A stretch of DNA of 64,000 nucleotides. Origin: Mesostigma viride (lineage: Eukaryota; Streptophyta; Mesostigmatophyceae; Mesostigmatales; Mesostigmataceae). How positions within the stretch are numbered: position 1 is the first letter of the stretch; each line of letters opens with the position of its first letter. The notes beneath the pieces were generated by a model. It was not told the origin of the DNA. It did not search any database and saw only the letters and a program-made list of their open reading frames with translations. Of the stretch, positions 1-12,173 are shown piece by piece. The DNA lies in NCBI GenBank assembly GCA_009746045.1, contig RPFO01000707.1, positions 31,092-95,091 on the forward strand. Reading direction: 5' to 3'. The translations under genes were made by a program, and so were the position numbers.

Positions 1-1414
1 TGGTTTTTGGGCTGATACTTGGCAAGAGTTGGGTGCGTGTTATGCGTGTTTTATTGTGTGGGGATAATGCAGGTGCCCTGCGGCACGTGTGGAGGATTTC
101 CCGATTGGTCTGCGCAATGGCAGGCACTCGTGAACTCCGCAACGTTACCTTTGCGGCTTTCATAGCGGCGATGGTGATTGTGGCAGAAGTGGCCATTGTC
201 GGCCACGATGGCATCGTTTTCGCCCTTTGCAGGCCAGGTGGGTGGTATTGTGTTTTAAAATGCATTGTGGGGGCAGCTCTGTGGATAAGAAAAGTTGGCA
301 GGCTTCATCATTAATTTTCATTTTCTAAAAGTACGGTGGTCTTGCGATCACTGATGTGTTTGTTATTTGCGCGGTGCAGATCTTTATTTGGAACTGGGAG
401 CGGTCATGGCGACTCTTGGATGGTACATCTTGCTTGGCTTTCGGGAAGTGCCACTGGTGATATCACCGATTTGTAATGCATGAAACCAGGTCCTGATTAA
501 TTTTCGGAACGAACATATCAGTGCGATACCTCATATGACCAACATGCTTCCTTTCTTTTAGTAGTCAGGTGCACATGCTGCGTTTTTTTTTCCGCAATTT
601 TCTGGTTGCACGTGGCTGGGTTGTAAGTTGATCTCTTCGCCCATTGTTTGTGTTGTGATGTTTGTTTCGTGAACGCTAGTCACAGGGCTGGAACCTGTCG
701 ATGGTGGGAGCGCGGTGGCCAAGCATGGAGGTTTCGGCGCTCAACGACGGTGTCGCGTTGTTGCCGCCCGCCAAGGCATCCGGGCGTTGTGCGGCGGCGT
801 GTGGCACGACGTTGCCTTGTCAGGTGGCGTCACTGTGCAAGGGCACTGGATTGGGTAGGTTGACTGGCTGCCTTCTGCAAGCATTTGGGATGCTGATCGT
901 GAAAGTGGAAACAAAGCTTGCATTCAAAGTAGGTAAGGATGTGTTTCAAAGTTACATTAGATAAGGTGCACTGTGTTGGACACGGTGAGAAAAATAGCGC
1001 GGCGGGCTTCGGTGGTGGTGTTTGATGTCCTGATCATACGAGTATTGGTGCACTTCTCTTGGGTGTTTAACGCAGGCGCCCGTGCCGATTTTTGGTGCGC
1101 GTGCAAGGCGAGGTCCTTGCTCTCGCGTTCCTTGCATCATACGGCCGCGTTTGCCCCGATCGCAGCGCTCGGCGTGGCGTCCCACTCGGTACCCGCGTGC
1201 TGCGCTGTGGGAAGCTCATCTGCCCGCACGCCGAGCACGTCGGCGTAGGATGCGTGCTGCAGCTGCTGCCACATGCGTGCCTCCATCTTTTGTACCCACA
1301 CGTGAGGCGGGAGGTGGGTACGCGCGTGCTGCTATTAAATATTAGTATAAATATTAGTATTTTGGCACCCTGCCAGGTGGTTTTGGGACCCTGAAAGGGG
1401 GTTGGCTTGCGATA
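1..1414. other. No gene recognised
   Basis: Only short open frames occur on both strands, with no recognisable domain or convincing exon pair. The stretch at about 1060-1300 is GC-rich with repeated CGCGTGC words. I see nothing that can be named here; it may be upstream or intronic DNA of the gene that follows. Confidence 0.5.
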
Positions 1415-2067
1415 ATGTTGTCGCGGCGAGCTCGTGTGTCTAGGCGGCGAGCACGTCAGGGAAGGCGTAAGGTGCGGGCTTCAGCGGCTGCGACGTGCTC
1501 GCCTCCGTCTTCGTCCATGCCCGTGTGTGCAGTCGGAGGTGCTGATGACGTGGGCCACGGCGGTGACTGGGAGATATCTTTGCCGGGGGAGGACGACATG
1601 GCTGAGGAGGTATGCGCTGCTGGACTGTTTTTCGATGGTACTGGTGTCATCCCGCACGTGTTTGTCTGCCCCGGTGGCGAGTTTGTGTGCAAGTGGTATT
1701 GCTGACCATGCATGGTGTCTGGGTGTCCTTTGTTGTTGTCATGCACAGGATGGCTACTCTGATGTGGGCGAACGTCTCAATGTGACGGGTGCCTGGGACG
1801 AGGACTATTATGTGCGTTCTGCATGTGTGGTATCTGAATTGCGTGTTCGGTGCATGTCATTTGCGTGGTGGGTACGAAGTTGAGGAACTAGCATGTGTAC
1901 TTGGGTGCATCTGGTCCCACGTGATGGCCAGAGTTGAGTTGAAATCATCTTTACTTCTAATTTGTATAATATCTTGGGCTCCTCTCCCACAAACGTGTGT
2001 GTGTGTGCGTGCTATGTTCACTGTTGTGCAGGCCGCGCCCACACACCATGCTGTGTCTAAACGCTGA
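1415..2067 (+). CDS. Candidate small three-exon gene, or remnant of the downstream repeat gene
   Basis: Unrecognised. A possible model is exon 1 at 1415-1609 (65 codons from an ATG, Arg-rich N-terminus, donor GTATGC), exon 2 at 1749-1829 (27 codons, preceded by TGCACAG, donor GTATCT) and exon 3 at 2032-2067 (preceded by TTGTGCAG, ending in TGA). All three join in phase 0, as do the exons of the two homologous genes immediately downstream. Exon 2 ends with a DEDYYV-type segment that recalls the DYRVA and DYELA exon ends downstream, so this could be a third, reduced copy of that unit. The predicted product is about 103 residues. The splice model is inference from sequence signals only; no function can be assigned. 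Confidence 0.3.
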
Positions 2068-2439
2068 CGGCGGCACGCAAAGAGGACGATGGAGAAGATT
2101 GACAAATGGGTGGGTTTATAAAGTGTGAAATTCGTGTTTCTTTTATTGAAAAGTTCATGGTGTTGATACCTGCAATGGTTCACCTTGCGTGATGCAATTT
2201 ACGCTGTGACAAAGTTCGTTTGCCTTTCTTAACCAAAATGCCCTTGTTCCATCCCCAGGGAGCACGTGGATTCGCGGCACAAGCTTCAGGTGCATCTCCA
2301 TGGCCGTGTGTTGCAACAACTTCAGCTCAAGGGTTGTTTCCAACCCCAGCATGTTCCCTGGCGCCAACAGATGTCACAGCATCTTCGCCTGTAGTGCCAG
2401 CCGCCGCAGTGTCTTCACTTCTCTCACCACCTGACATAG

Positions 2440-4691
2440 CACCTTCTTCTCCAATTCAGCCTTCCGCTGCATCTTCCCCCGTACGTACCGCCACCTGCCA
2501 CGGCATCTTGCCCTCCATCGCCACCTGCCACGGCATCTTGCCCTCCATCGCCACCTGCCACGGCACCTTGCCCTCCATCGCCACCTGCCACGGCATCTTG
2601 CCCTCCATCGCCACCTGCCATGGCACCTTGCCCTCCATTGCCACCTGCCACAGCACCTTGCCCTCCATCGCCACCTGCCACGGCATCTTGCCCTCCATCG
2701 CCACCTGCCACAGCACCTTGCCCTCCATCGCCACCTGCCACGGCATCTTGCCCTCCATTGCCACCTGCCACGGCATCTTGCCCTCCATCGCCACCTGCCA
2801 CGGCATCTTGCCCTCCATCGCCACCTGCAACGGCATCTTGCCCTCCATCGCCACCTACCACGGCATCTTGCCCTCCATCGCCACCTGCCACGGCATCTTG
2901 CCCTCCATCGCCACCTGCCACGGCATCTTGCCCTCCATCGCCACCTGCCACGGCATCTTGCCCTCCATCGCCACCTGCCACGGCATCTTGCCCTCCATCG
3001 CCACCTGCCACGGCATCTTGCCCTCCATCGCCACCTGCCACGGCATCTTGCCCTCCATCGCCACCTGCCACGGCATCTTGCCCTCCATCGCCACCTGCCA
3101 CAGCATCTTGCCCTCCATCGCCACCTGCCACGGCATCTTGCCCTCCATTGCCACCTGCCACGGCATCTTGCCCTCCATCGCCACCTGCCACGGCATCTTG
3201 CCCTCCATCGCCACCTGCCACGGCATCTTGCCCTCCATCGCCACCTGCCACGGCACCTTGCCCTCCATTGCCACCTGCCACGGCATCTTGCCCTCCATCG
3301 CCACTTGCCACGGCATCTTGCCCTCCATCGCCACCTGCCACGGCACCTTGCCCTCCATCGCCACCTGCCACGGCATCTTGCCCTCCATCGCCACCTGCCA
3401 CAGCATCTTGCCCTCCATCGCCACCTGCCACGGCATCTTGCCCTCCATTGCCACCTGCCACGGCATGTTGCCCTCCATCGCCACCTGCCACGGCATCTTG
3501 CCCTCCATCGCCAGCTGCGTGTCCAGCTGCCCCTTGGCATCCATGCCGGGATCCCGTGGGGAGGTGGTTGCGTCCGTGTGCTATGGGTCGTGCCAATGAC
3601 CCACGCCCTCGGTCATATTTGTGTGTTGGACAGGCGCAGTGGTTATTTGTCAATCTGTCCGCTTGGGTGGCTTATGTCCGAGGTAAAATCGACGAGTTGG
3701 TGAACGCGGCTCCTGAGAGCTTCAGTGACGACGTTTATTGTACGGTGAGTGCAGTGCAACAGTGGTGTGCTCGCGATCGCCCATTTCACTTTGGTTGTGC
3801 GCTTCACATTTGTTTGCGTGTTTTTACTGACACCTCGCGTTACAGGATGGTCCATTGTTCCTCCCTGTGTTTCGTTTGCAGTTGTTAACGCTGCAGGCGA
3901 TGGTGGGCCCCATCTTGCCTTCGACAAGGAGTGCAGCAGAAGCGTTGTTGGTAGGTGGCGCTCTTGCTACAGGCGGAGTAGTTAGTATGAGTTGATCTAT
4001 TGTGGCTGTAGTTCGTATTTGGAATTGTAGGTTCACGCTGTTGTTGTTTCTTTTGTATGCTTTGCGCAGGCGGAGGTCGCCGGGGATTCGGCATGCAGGT
4101 TGGCTCAGGCCGCGGCCGCCTTGGATGGCGATCCCGTGCAATGCGTGGCGCGTCTGCAGTTCATGCTGGGAAACCTGGAAGCTCGGAAGTCAGAGTTTGC
4201 GTGGCGCGACTATTGTGTGGCTGTAAGTACAGGTGCAGAGATGCCTTGGTATCTCAGCTGTGCTCCTTAACGCCGGTGTTTGGTGTGTGATTTCGTTAAA
4301 TTAAGTATGGATATAATTCATGAAGAACGTTGCCGCTTGCTGATCATGGCATGGTGCTATCCTTTTTTCTTTCAGCATGATGTAGTTTTACTTAGGAGAT
4401 TACCTGAATGGCGATGTCGCTTTGTTACGGTCGTTGCCCTGTGGCAGGTCATGAGCCTGCACAACCCTTAATGTAGGGTATCGGGATTAATCACTTTACG
4501 GTTACTATTGTGTTTAATACACTTAACGGTATTGGGAGACGCTGCAGGTCCCGATGCAATCGCAGCTGCAGGTCCCGATGCAATCGCAGGGGTGCGAGAC
4601 CGTGGCAGCAGCGCATGTGGATGTTCCTGTGCAAGCTGGGGTGACAGCGTACGCGACAGCAACCGATGAGCCTGCCACGAAAGCATCTTAA
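2440..4691 (+). CDS. Repeat-domain gene, copy 1 (unrecognised family)
   Basis: Unrecognised multi-exon gene. Model: exon 1 from about 2440 (acceptor TAG after a pyrimidine tract) to 3744, exon 2 at 3882-3950, exon 3 at 4070-4222, final exon at 4548-4691 ending in TAA. All junctions are phase 0 with GTGAGT, GTAGGT and GTAAGT donors. Exon 1 encodes a long Pro/Ser/Ala/Cys repeat (PPATASCPPS, 10 residues per 30-bp unit) followed by a unique segment with VRGKIDELV and SDDVY. Exon 2 encodes LLTLQAMVGP. Exon 3 begins AEVAG and ends DYCVA. These are clearly homologous to copy 2 downstream. Compared with copy 2, the fourth exon is disrupted at 4450-4547 by an AT-rich insertion, and the exons matching the copy-2 C-terminus are missing, so this copy may be a shortened or decaying gene. 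If exon 1 instead starts at 2259, a frame change is needed. Confidence 0.5.
2501..3515 (+). repeat. 30-bp coding minisatellite, about 34 units
   Basis: Near-perfect tandem array with a 30-bp unit containing GCCCTCCATCGCCACCTGCC. Because 30 is a multiple of three, all six frames remain open through it, which creates several long shadow ORFs. In the frame continuous with the conserved downstream domain it encodes PPATASCPPS repeats. Copy 2 of the gene has about one related unit near 4780-4815, so the array expanded after duplication. Variant units (CACCTTG for CATCTTG, ATTG for ATCG) are interspersed. Confidence 0.95.
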
Positions 4692-4734
4692 GCTCAATGT
4701 GCAACGCCATGTGTCCCTATGGCTTCCTCTGCAG

Positions 4735-6634
4735 CTGCAGGATCTTCTGCAGCTCCGGCTGTGCACATGATCTTCCAACTGCAACTCCATCGCCACCTTC
4801 CACAGCATGTTCGCCTCCCCCTTCGAGTCCACCTTTTGCTCGTCATCCACGTCGGCATCTCGTAGGGGGGGGGGGCCATCGTCCGCGATGCCTCGTGGTC
4901 TGGACCCACCTCCTCGGGCGTACGCCTGTGTGGAACAAGCCGAGTCCTTTGTTGGTAATCCGTCGGCCTGGGTGGCTTTCGTGCGAGGTAAAATCGACGA
5001 GTTGGTGAACGTGGCACCAGAGAGTGTCAGCGACGACGTTTATTACACGGTGAGCGTTGTGCATAAGGGTAGTGCTCTTGTTGCCCATTTTGTTTTGTTT
5101 GAGTGTTCATTAATCGTTCATCAGTTTTTAACTGACACATGAAGTAATTGGATGGTACGAGTTGGATGTCTTTGCGTTGCAGCTGTTAACCCTGCAGGCA
5201 ATGGTCGGTCCTGTTGTGCCTTGGCAAAGGAGTGCTGCTGAGACGCTGTTGGTAAGTCACTGGTGCTTGTGCTTGATTATTTGAAGTTTGTATTTTGCTG
5301 AAGGGCCCTTGCCTGAAGGCAGCTTTAGGGTGACTTGTTGTCTAAGTTACGGCAGTAGTTAGTTTTTGGCATTGAATCGAATGTGTTGATTTGCAATTTC
5401 TTGTGATCCCTTGCGCAGGCGGAGGTTGCCGGGTATTCGCCAAACGATTTTGTGCGGGCAGCGACCGCATTGTTCGGCGATCCTGTGCAATGCATCAAAC
5501 GGCTGTGGTTTTTACCGGGTATGATGCAATCCCGGGAATCTGAGTTTGCGGGGCACGACTACCGTGTGGCGGTGAGTGCGCAACTGCGCATGCAGATACA
5601 GTTTGCTGTAAGCTTTAATGTATGTATTGCTTGGTATGTTAACTTGCTGATGGTTATCCATGGATTATTGATTAATTAATAAGAATCATTGTTACTTGGG
5701 TACCGGTCAAGGAACCGTCCTAATGACACGCTGCTATTTTCTTTTTTTTCGAGACTGTCAGTGCAAGTTTACGTAGGAGATTTAGTGACTTGTGGTGGTG
5801 CTTGATTATGGTTGTTGCCGCGTGGCAGTTTACGGCGCTGGACAACCATTTAGGGTACTGGGAGACGATTCGCATCCAGATGCAACGGGCGGGGTGTGTG
5901 CCAATGGCAGCGACGCCAGCGGGAACAGTGCCGGCACGAGCGAGACTGGCGGTGAACGCACCACAGACAAATGCAACATCTCCTATGGCGGTGAGTTTGT
6001 GTTTGTTCACGTTATGCTTGTGCATAGAGTTATTGAGGATTTTCTTGGATAATTGTGCTTTGGGGTTGGTTATTTTTCTTAATTTGTGGGCATTGTAATT
6101 TAATTTAATTTTTACCTTAATTTCGTTCGTGGTCGTGGCAGTGTGGACAATCGCTGATAATTTACTTTTCCTTCCTTTTTGGTCGCGTGTCAGCGCAGGT
6201 CGATGCGAGGAGGTTCCCAACTGCTACCTCGTTTTTGGAAGATGCACTGGCATTTAATGAAAGTTCGGGGCACCGCGCGGTGAAGGTCGAGTACTACTTG
6301 CGCATATTGGAGGGACACCGCGACGTGTTTTATAATGAGGATTACGAACTAGCGGTGAGTGATTTGTGCTCGATCACTGAGTGTTCTATGCGTGGATGAT
6401 TGAAATCCTTTGTGGGTGGATGGGTTCTTTCATGATTTCATTGTCATGATGCCGTGTGCCGGTGCAATATCTGATTATTTCTACGTTGACGAGCCGCAGG
6501 ACGAACAGATCAAGAAGTTGTTGCAGTTGTGTGTGGAGGGCAGCGTGGGTCAGGGGGCACAGAGTACACAAGGTGGCATGACCCGCACATCAGCAACGGC
6601 AGCGACTCACCGCTATTGGGCCTTTCTTGTATGA
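4735..6634 (+). CDS. Repeat-domain gene, copy 2 (unrecognised family)
   Basis: Second tandem copy, more complete than copy 1. Model: exon 1 from about 4735 to 5049, then 5183-5251, 5419-5571, 5829-5990, 6199-6354, and a terminal exon at 6500-6634 ending RYWAFLV and TGA. Every internal junction is phase 0, with GTGAGC, GTAAGT or GTGAGT donors and CAG acceptors. Exon 1 encodes VRGKIDELV and SDDVYYT; exon 2 LLTLQAMVGP; exon 3 AEVAG to DYRVA; exon 5 ends NEDYELA and looks like a distant relative of exon 3. A run of 11 G (4865-4875) lies where the Pro-rich frame must shift to the conserved frame, so there is either a one-base assembly error or a real frameshift. No known domain recognised. Introns are about 130-250 bp. 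Confidence 0.55.
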
Positions 6635-7735
6635 CACGGACTCCCATCTCAATCCACGCCTTGGAAATATATGCTCTTCTACATCGCGGGGTTCGCCTTC
6701 TTCCATTTGTCGAGCTCGTTTACCATGTCATCGATACCCGCTAGTCTCTTCCAAGGGTCACCGTGCAATAGGAAGTCTCAGGCTGCATATTGGAGAAGTC
6801 GAACGGTGTTGCGAATCGTTATATCTTCATTGCCGTTCCCGACCGACCAACAACGAAATCCCAGCGGCGCGACAGGGTATACAAGCGTGGGCAACAGGCA
6901 TACGCCTTGGTGGCCGCGACCACGCACTTCGCCAACGGTAACATGTGGCATGCCGTAACCCCCCCCCCACACACACACGCAAACACACTTCCTCTCGGCA
7001 CCTCCCACTCGTGACAACGGGCTCCCCAACTAGAAAAGTACATGCCTCCTCGTTGAAATGGTCCTCCGCAAAAGTCGCTGCAGAATCGCGCTTCCACTCC
7101 CAAGGCCCCCCCCGCGTTCACGGCACCCGACATTCTATATCCATTGAAACACCCGCGTATTATGCAGCCATAATTTCCCTGTCCACGGCTACCCAACTCC
7201 AACTCTATTTCACGGTCATCCTCCCGAACGCCTCTACAAACGCGGACAAGATGAGATGACAGCAGCCTCGAGCCAAGCTGGCCCGGATTATACAGATGGC
7301 TGGCCTGTGCTGGTTGCCTGTTGGATACCGAGTACGGTAGCCTGCAGACCGTGGAAGGAGGGACAAAGGTACTACTCACAGGTACTCGGCTTCGTTATCT
7401 GGTCCTCGGCCATTAGAGATGCCCTGCTGCTCATGTGCGGCGTCGGGCACAACATCAACAATTAAATACAACAACTCGCCGAAGTAAGATTCCATGGGTA
7501 GCCGTGTCATGGCATCCCCGCCCTTTGGGAGCTCCCCGAATAGTACAACTAAGTGCGCGACCAATCCAACTCGGGAGAACTAGTGCTTGGCCCACGATAC
7601 GAGGGTTCTAGTAGCACGTACGGCATAGGCGTCCTCCTGCTTCCGGGTGCATACTGCCTACGCGTGTCACACGGCCGTTCAGATCCCAAAATAGCGAGTG
7701 ACACGCGGCGCAGTCGCGCGACACCAGCATGCCAA
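6635..7735. other. Intergenic DNA with no recognisable gene
   Basis: A stretch of about 1.1 kb between the repeat-domain gene and the left end of the inverted duplication. It has short homopolymers (C runs near 6961 and 7105). The longest open frame, 6819-7379 on the minus strand, has no recognisable motif or supporting splice signal. Confidence 0.5.
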
Positions 7736-9167
7736 GAGCAGGCACGCCAGCGCATCGTTAGTGGAAACAGGTACTTATCGTGATCAAAACTCCGACCAAA
7801 TTAAAACTCGGAACGCCATCGCTTGATGGATAATCTTTCGAACATCCGAGAAGCAAAGCCTAATCGTTGTCGAGTTGAACGTTAAAATATCCGAGTGACA
7901 ATGCATGCACCGCATCGGGTTCCGACCGCTTTCGACCTTTGCTAGTTGACATCGTTGTCAAGGTCGTTGACCTGATCGGTTCGTATTATCCGCCGGCTCT
8001 AGGCTGCGTCGACGCGGGGATTGTGTGGTCGGCCGTTTCTAGGTGACGGCGCCGATGAACGCCCCGAGCGGGCTCCAAGTCAGGGTGCCGGGACAGACAT
8101 CGAGACACCGCGTTTGGACGTTCCCCGCTATAGTCCGGTTTACGGGGTTAAACTCATGTACGATTAACGGTCGGTGCTCGTCGTTATAAATAAACCTCTA
8201 GGTCCGTCGGCCATGCCATCCGCCGCCCACCGATCGAGGTGAACCATGAAAATGCATCTCGCGCATCGGCGAAGGTGCACTGTGATACTCGTCAGTCTGG
8301 TGTTGACTGGCATTGTCGCATTTTTTGGTGAGGCGCTCGCGTGCAACAAACCCGCTCAGTTCGCCAACTAGCTACGTCGCTTCCACCGTTGATTGCATTT
8401 CCCCCATCGCCCGCCCGCCGCGGAAAATGACGCTCCATTGCCGCTTCTCGCGCACTTTCTCCGTAGGCGCCGATGATGTGACTCGTCCGACTAGAGGGGT
8501 CCCGGGCGTGCACCACACCCCTGCCAGCGCCGCCGGCGGGGACAACGGCTTCTTCGCGAGTGTTGACCGCGGGACGTCGTGTCTCAATGCCGAGCGGGAA
8601 ACGCCGCGGATGCACGCGGTACGTCTATTGTCATCAGACCCCCCCCTGCCTTCGTCTGTTGACTCAGCCATTAGTTCACTCTATTCTTCAACCACTTGTC
8701 TCAATGGGTGACTCCTCCTTCATCCGCTCATCCCATATTCAACGCGCTCGTTCTACTTTTTTTCCGTCGACGCTTGTGGTACCCGCGTGTGCCGTCTCTT
8801 GTCGTGTGCTATACTCCATTCGTTGGTTGTTCGTCCCACCCATTCCACTCGGTCCACCTGTGGCCTTGCTTTGCTTTGCACGCGTCACCACCCTCGGACG
8901 GCGGCCTAGCAATGCGTGTGCCAACTGCCATCGTTAGACGGTGGAATCGCTCGTATTCATCTATCTCCATTGTAGGATACGCGCGCTACGTTAACGTGCA
9001 GGGCCGACCCACAGCAGCCGTGCCCCGCCCGTGCCACAGTTTCCCAGGCAAGGTTGGTGGTATGACGAGAGACAACCTGACTCGCCCAAATGGGCGCCCT
9101 CCTTTTGTAGCCATCACCGGCACCAAGGTTTTAGGGGCCCGCACCCCACCACTATTTTCACGTATGC

Positions 9168-10516
9168 GCGCTTCCTTCCTTCCTTCCTTCCTTCCTTCCT
9201 TCCTTCCTTCCTTCCTTCCTTCCTTCCTTCCTTCCTTCCTTCCTTCCTTCCTTCCTTCCTTCCTTCCTTCCTTCCTTCCTTCCTTCCTTCCTTCCTTCCT
9301 TCCTTCCTTCCTTCCTTCCTTCCTTCCTTCCTTCCTTCCTTCCTTCCTTCCTTCCTTCCTTCCTTCCTTCCTTCCTTCCTTCCTTCCTTCCTTCCTTCCT
9401 TCCTTCCTTCCTTCCTTCCTTCCTTCCTTCCTTCCTTCCTTCCTTCCTTCCTTCCTTCCTTCCTTCCTTCCTTCCTTCCTTCCTTCCTTCCTTCCTTCCT
9501 TCCTTCCTTCCTTCCTTCCTTCCTTCCTTCCTTCCTTCCTTCCTTCCTTCTTCCTTCCTTCCTTCCTTCCTTCCTCCCTCCCTCCCTCCTCCCTCCCTCC
9601 CTCCCTCCCTCCCTCCCTCCCTCCTCCCTCCCTCCCCCTCCTCCCTCCCTCCTCCCTCCCTCCTCCCTCCCTCCCTCCCTCCCTCCCTCCCTCCTCCCTC
9701 CCTCCCTCCCTCCCTCCCTCCCTCCTCCCTCCCTCCCTCCCTCCTCTCCCTCCCTCCCCCTCCCTCCCTCCCTCCCTCCTCCCTCCCTCCCTCCCTCCCT
9801 CCCTCCCTCCCTCCCTCCCTCCCTCCCTCCCTCCCTCCTCCCTCCCTCCCTCCCTCCCTCCCTCCCTCCCTCCCTCCTCCCTCCTCCCTCCCTCCCTCCC
9901 TCCCTCCCTCCTCCCTCCCTCCCTCCCTCCCTCCCTCCCTCCTCCCTCCCTCCTCCCTCCCTCCCTCCCTCCCTCCCTCCCTCCCTCCCTCCCTCCCTCC
10001 CTCCCTCCCTCCCTCCCTCCCTCCCTCCCTCCCTCCCTCCCTCCCTCCCTCCCTCCCTCCCTCCCTCCCTCCCTCCTCCCTCCCTCCCTCCCTCCCTCCT
10101 CCCTCCCTCCCTCCCTCCCTCCCTCCCTCCCTCCCTCCCTCCCTCCCTCCCTCCCTCCTCCCTCCTCCCTCCCTCCCTCCTCCCTCCCTCCCTCCCTCCC
10201 TCCCTCCTCCCCCTCCCTCCCTCCCTCCCTCCCTCCCTCCCTCCCTCCCTCCCTCCTCCCTCCCTCCTCCCTCCCTCCCTCCCTCCCTCCCTCCCTCCCT
10301 CCCTCCCTCCCTCCTCCCTCCCTCCCTCCTCCCTCCCTCCCTCCCTCCCTCCCTCCCTCCCTCCCTCCTCCCTCCCTCCCTCCCTCCCTCCCTCCCTCCC
10401 TCCCTCCCTCCCTCCCTCCCTCCCTCCCTCCCTCCCTCCCTCCTCCCTTCCTTCCTTCCTTCCTTCCTTCCTTCCTTCCTTCCTTCCTTCCTTCCTTCCT
10501 TCCTTCCTTCCTTCCT
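9168..10516. repeat. 1.35-kb polypyrimidine simple repeat (CTTC)n, (CCTC)n, (CTTC)n
   Basis: An uninterrupted pyrimidine strand: CTTC units to about 9575, CCTC units with CTC interruptions to about 10446, then CTTC units again. It produces artefactual ORFs rich in PSFL or GREG on each strand. The matching position in the right arm (about 13980-14095) has only about 115 bp of GGAA-type sequence. Long polypurine-polypyrimidine mirror repeats of this type can form triplex DNA. Confidence 0.97.
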
Positions 10517-10619
10517 TTGGGATCCTTCCTTCCCTCCATTTCTCCCTTCCTTCGGCCATCCCTTCCTTCCCTCCCCCCCTTCATTCATTCATTCGCTGCA
10601 TTCGGCCACCCGTCCTATC

Positions 10620-11110
10620 TGGCACGCTAGAGCTGCCGCCATCCCAGTCACCACTCTGCGTGTGCGGTGACGTGCGACATTTGTGGCTACTCCGGTTGGG
10701 CACGGCGCCGGGTCGTTTGCTGGCACGTGTATTTTCTTACCTCCTCGCCGTCCTCCCGGCCCACGGTGGTTTAGGCGCAGTACTATTGCCAGATTACCGT
10801 GTAGCACGTGCCCCGCGTTCTGATCAGCCGTTGTCTCTGCTCTCCGCGCCCGCACCGTTGTCGGACCGCATGCAGGGCGACATCCGTCTTTCTACCCGGT
10901 GGCACATCTCCCAGCCCTGGTCTTGCAACTTATCATGGGACGGCCGTTTCACCAACCCTCGGCGACGGAGGGGGTACTGACGGGCGCTGTCGCGGAAGAA
11001 CCGTGGGTCATGGCATAGTAGGCGGCGGGATGCGATGAAGCGGGATCTGACCAAGGACGGGGACGTTGAGTCCAACCCGGGACCGTCGCACGAGGCTGCC
11101 GCGCCCCCAT
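10620..11110 (+). pseudogene. Decayed ORF with 2A-type ribosome-skipping motif (left arm)
   Basis: In one frame this segment reads through LGTAPGRLLARVFSYLL and NPRRRRGY, meets a TGA at 10978-10980, and continues as ALSRKNRGSWHSRRRDAMKR and then DLTKDGDVESNPGP. The D-V/I-E-x-N-P-G-P core (11062-11085) matches the 2A ribosome-skipping consensus used by picornavirus-like viruses and by the N-termini of some non-LTR retrotransposon proteins. In the right arm the TGA position is TGG, so the ancestral frame was open here. After the motif a possible donor (CAC then GTACGT at 11117) leads into a GT-rich, intron-like tract. No reverse transcriptase or other enzyme domain is visible in either arm, so the parent element is unknown. 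Confidence 0.6.
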
Positions 11111-11194
11111 CCCACGTACGTTACATTGTTGTTACATTCGCCTCTTCCTATGGGTTTTATCCCAGCCCCCAGGGGGCTGAGTGCTCGGATGGGA

Positions 11195-11575
11195 GGGGCT
11201 TGGGTGTGGGTGTGGGTGTGGGTGTGGGAGTGGGGGTGGGGGTGGGGTGGGGGTGGGGGTGGGGGTGGGGGTGGGGGTGGGGGTGGGGGTGGGGGTGGGG
11301 TGGGGGTGGGGGTGGGGGTGGGGGTGGGGGTGGGGTGGGGGTGGGGGTGGGGTGGGGGTGGGGGTGGGGGTGGGGGGGTGGGGGTGGGGGTGGGGGTGGG
11401 GGTGGGGGTGGGGGTGGGGTGGGGGTGGGGGGGGGTGGGGGGTGGGGCTGGTGGGGCTGGGGGTGAGGGTGGGGGTGGGGGTGGGGTTGGGGGTGGGGTT
11501 GGGGGTGGGGTTAGGGTGGGGGTGGGGGGGGGTGGGGGTGGGGGTGGGCGTGGGGGTGGGCGTGGGGGTGGGGGG
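11195..11575. repeat. G-rich simple repeat (GGGTGT / GGGGGT)n, left arm
   Basis: About 380 bp of GTGGGT and GGGGGT units, with strong potential for G-quadruplex formation on the plus strand. It appears in inverted orientation in the right arm as (CCCACA / CCCCCA)n at about 13090-13340, with a different unit composition. Confidence 0.95.
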
Positions 11576-12173
11576 CGAATACCTGGGTGACAGGCGGGGC
11601 TTACTGCTTGCGTGGTGGTGGTGGTGGTGGTGGGGCGAGTGCTTGGATGGGATGGGTCGGACTGCTTGGATAGGAGGGGGGGTTGAATGCTTGGATGGGT
11701 CGAGGCGGCCGGGGCAGTTGGTGGTGGTGGTGACGGTGGTGGTGGTGGTGGTGTCGGGGGGGTGGGGTGCGGTGGGGCGGGGGGGTGGGAGGGATTGAGT
11801 GAGTGCATGGGAGGGGCTGATTCTCGGTTGGGGGGGTCGGCTCATTGATGATCATGAGCTGGCGGGCGCCGGTGGTGGGGGTGGCGGATGGCGGTGGTGG
11901 TGGTGGTGGTGGTGGTGGTTGACCCCTTTTTCAAAGCTAGGCTTCGCGAGGGCTACCCCTCGTTCCTGACAGGGGGTCGGGTCGGCCCGGGCTAGAGGCG
12001 GCGTGCATATTCGTTTGTCCTGCAATGTGCCAGGTGGTCGGGGGCGTGTGTGACGTGCCCGCGACACGTGAGAGACGCGGTGACACAGTCACGGATCACC
12101 GCCGGGCTCTATTGGATATTTTCCTTACATTTCAAACTGCACCAGTTGAAAGTGCACCTCTCTTGTTTTCATA

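Noticed and set aside
8696..10980. Long ORFs (over 640 codons) through the pyrimidine repeat
   Set aside because: They are open only because the repeat lacks stops; the sequence is simple repeat and is largely missing in the other arm.
11195..11575. Telomeric array
   Set aside because: The units are GGGTGT and GGGGGT rather than a recognised telomere repeat, and the tract is internal and mirrored in the other arm.
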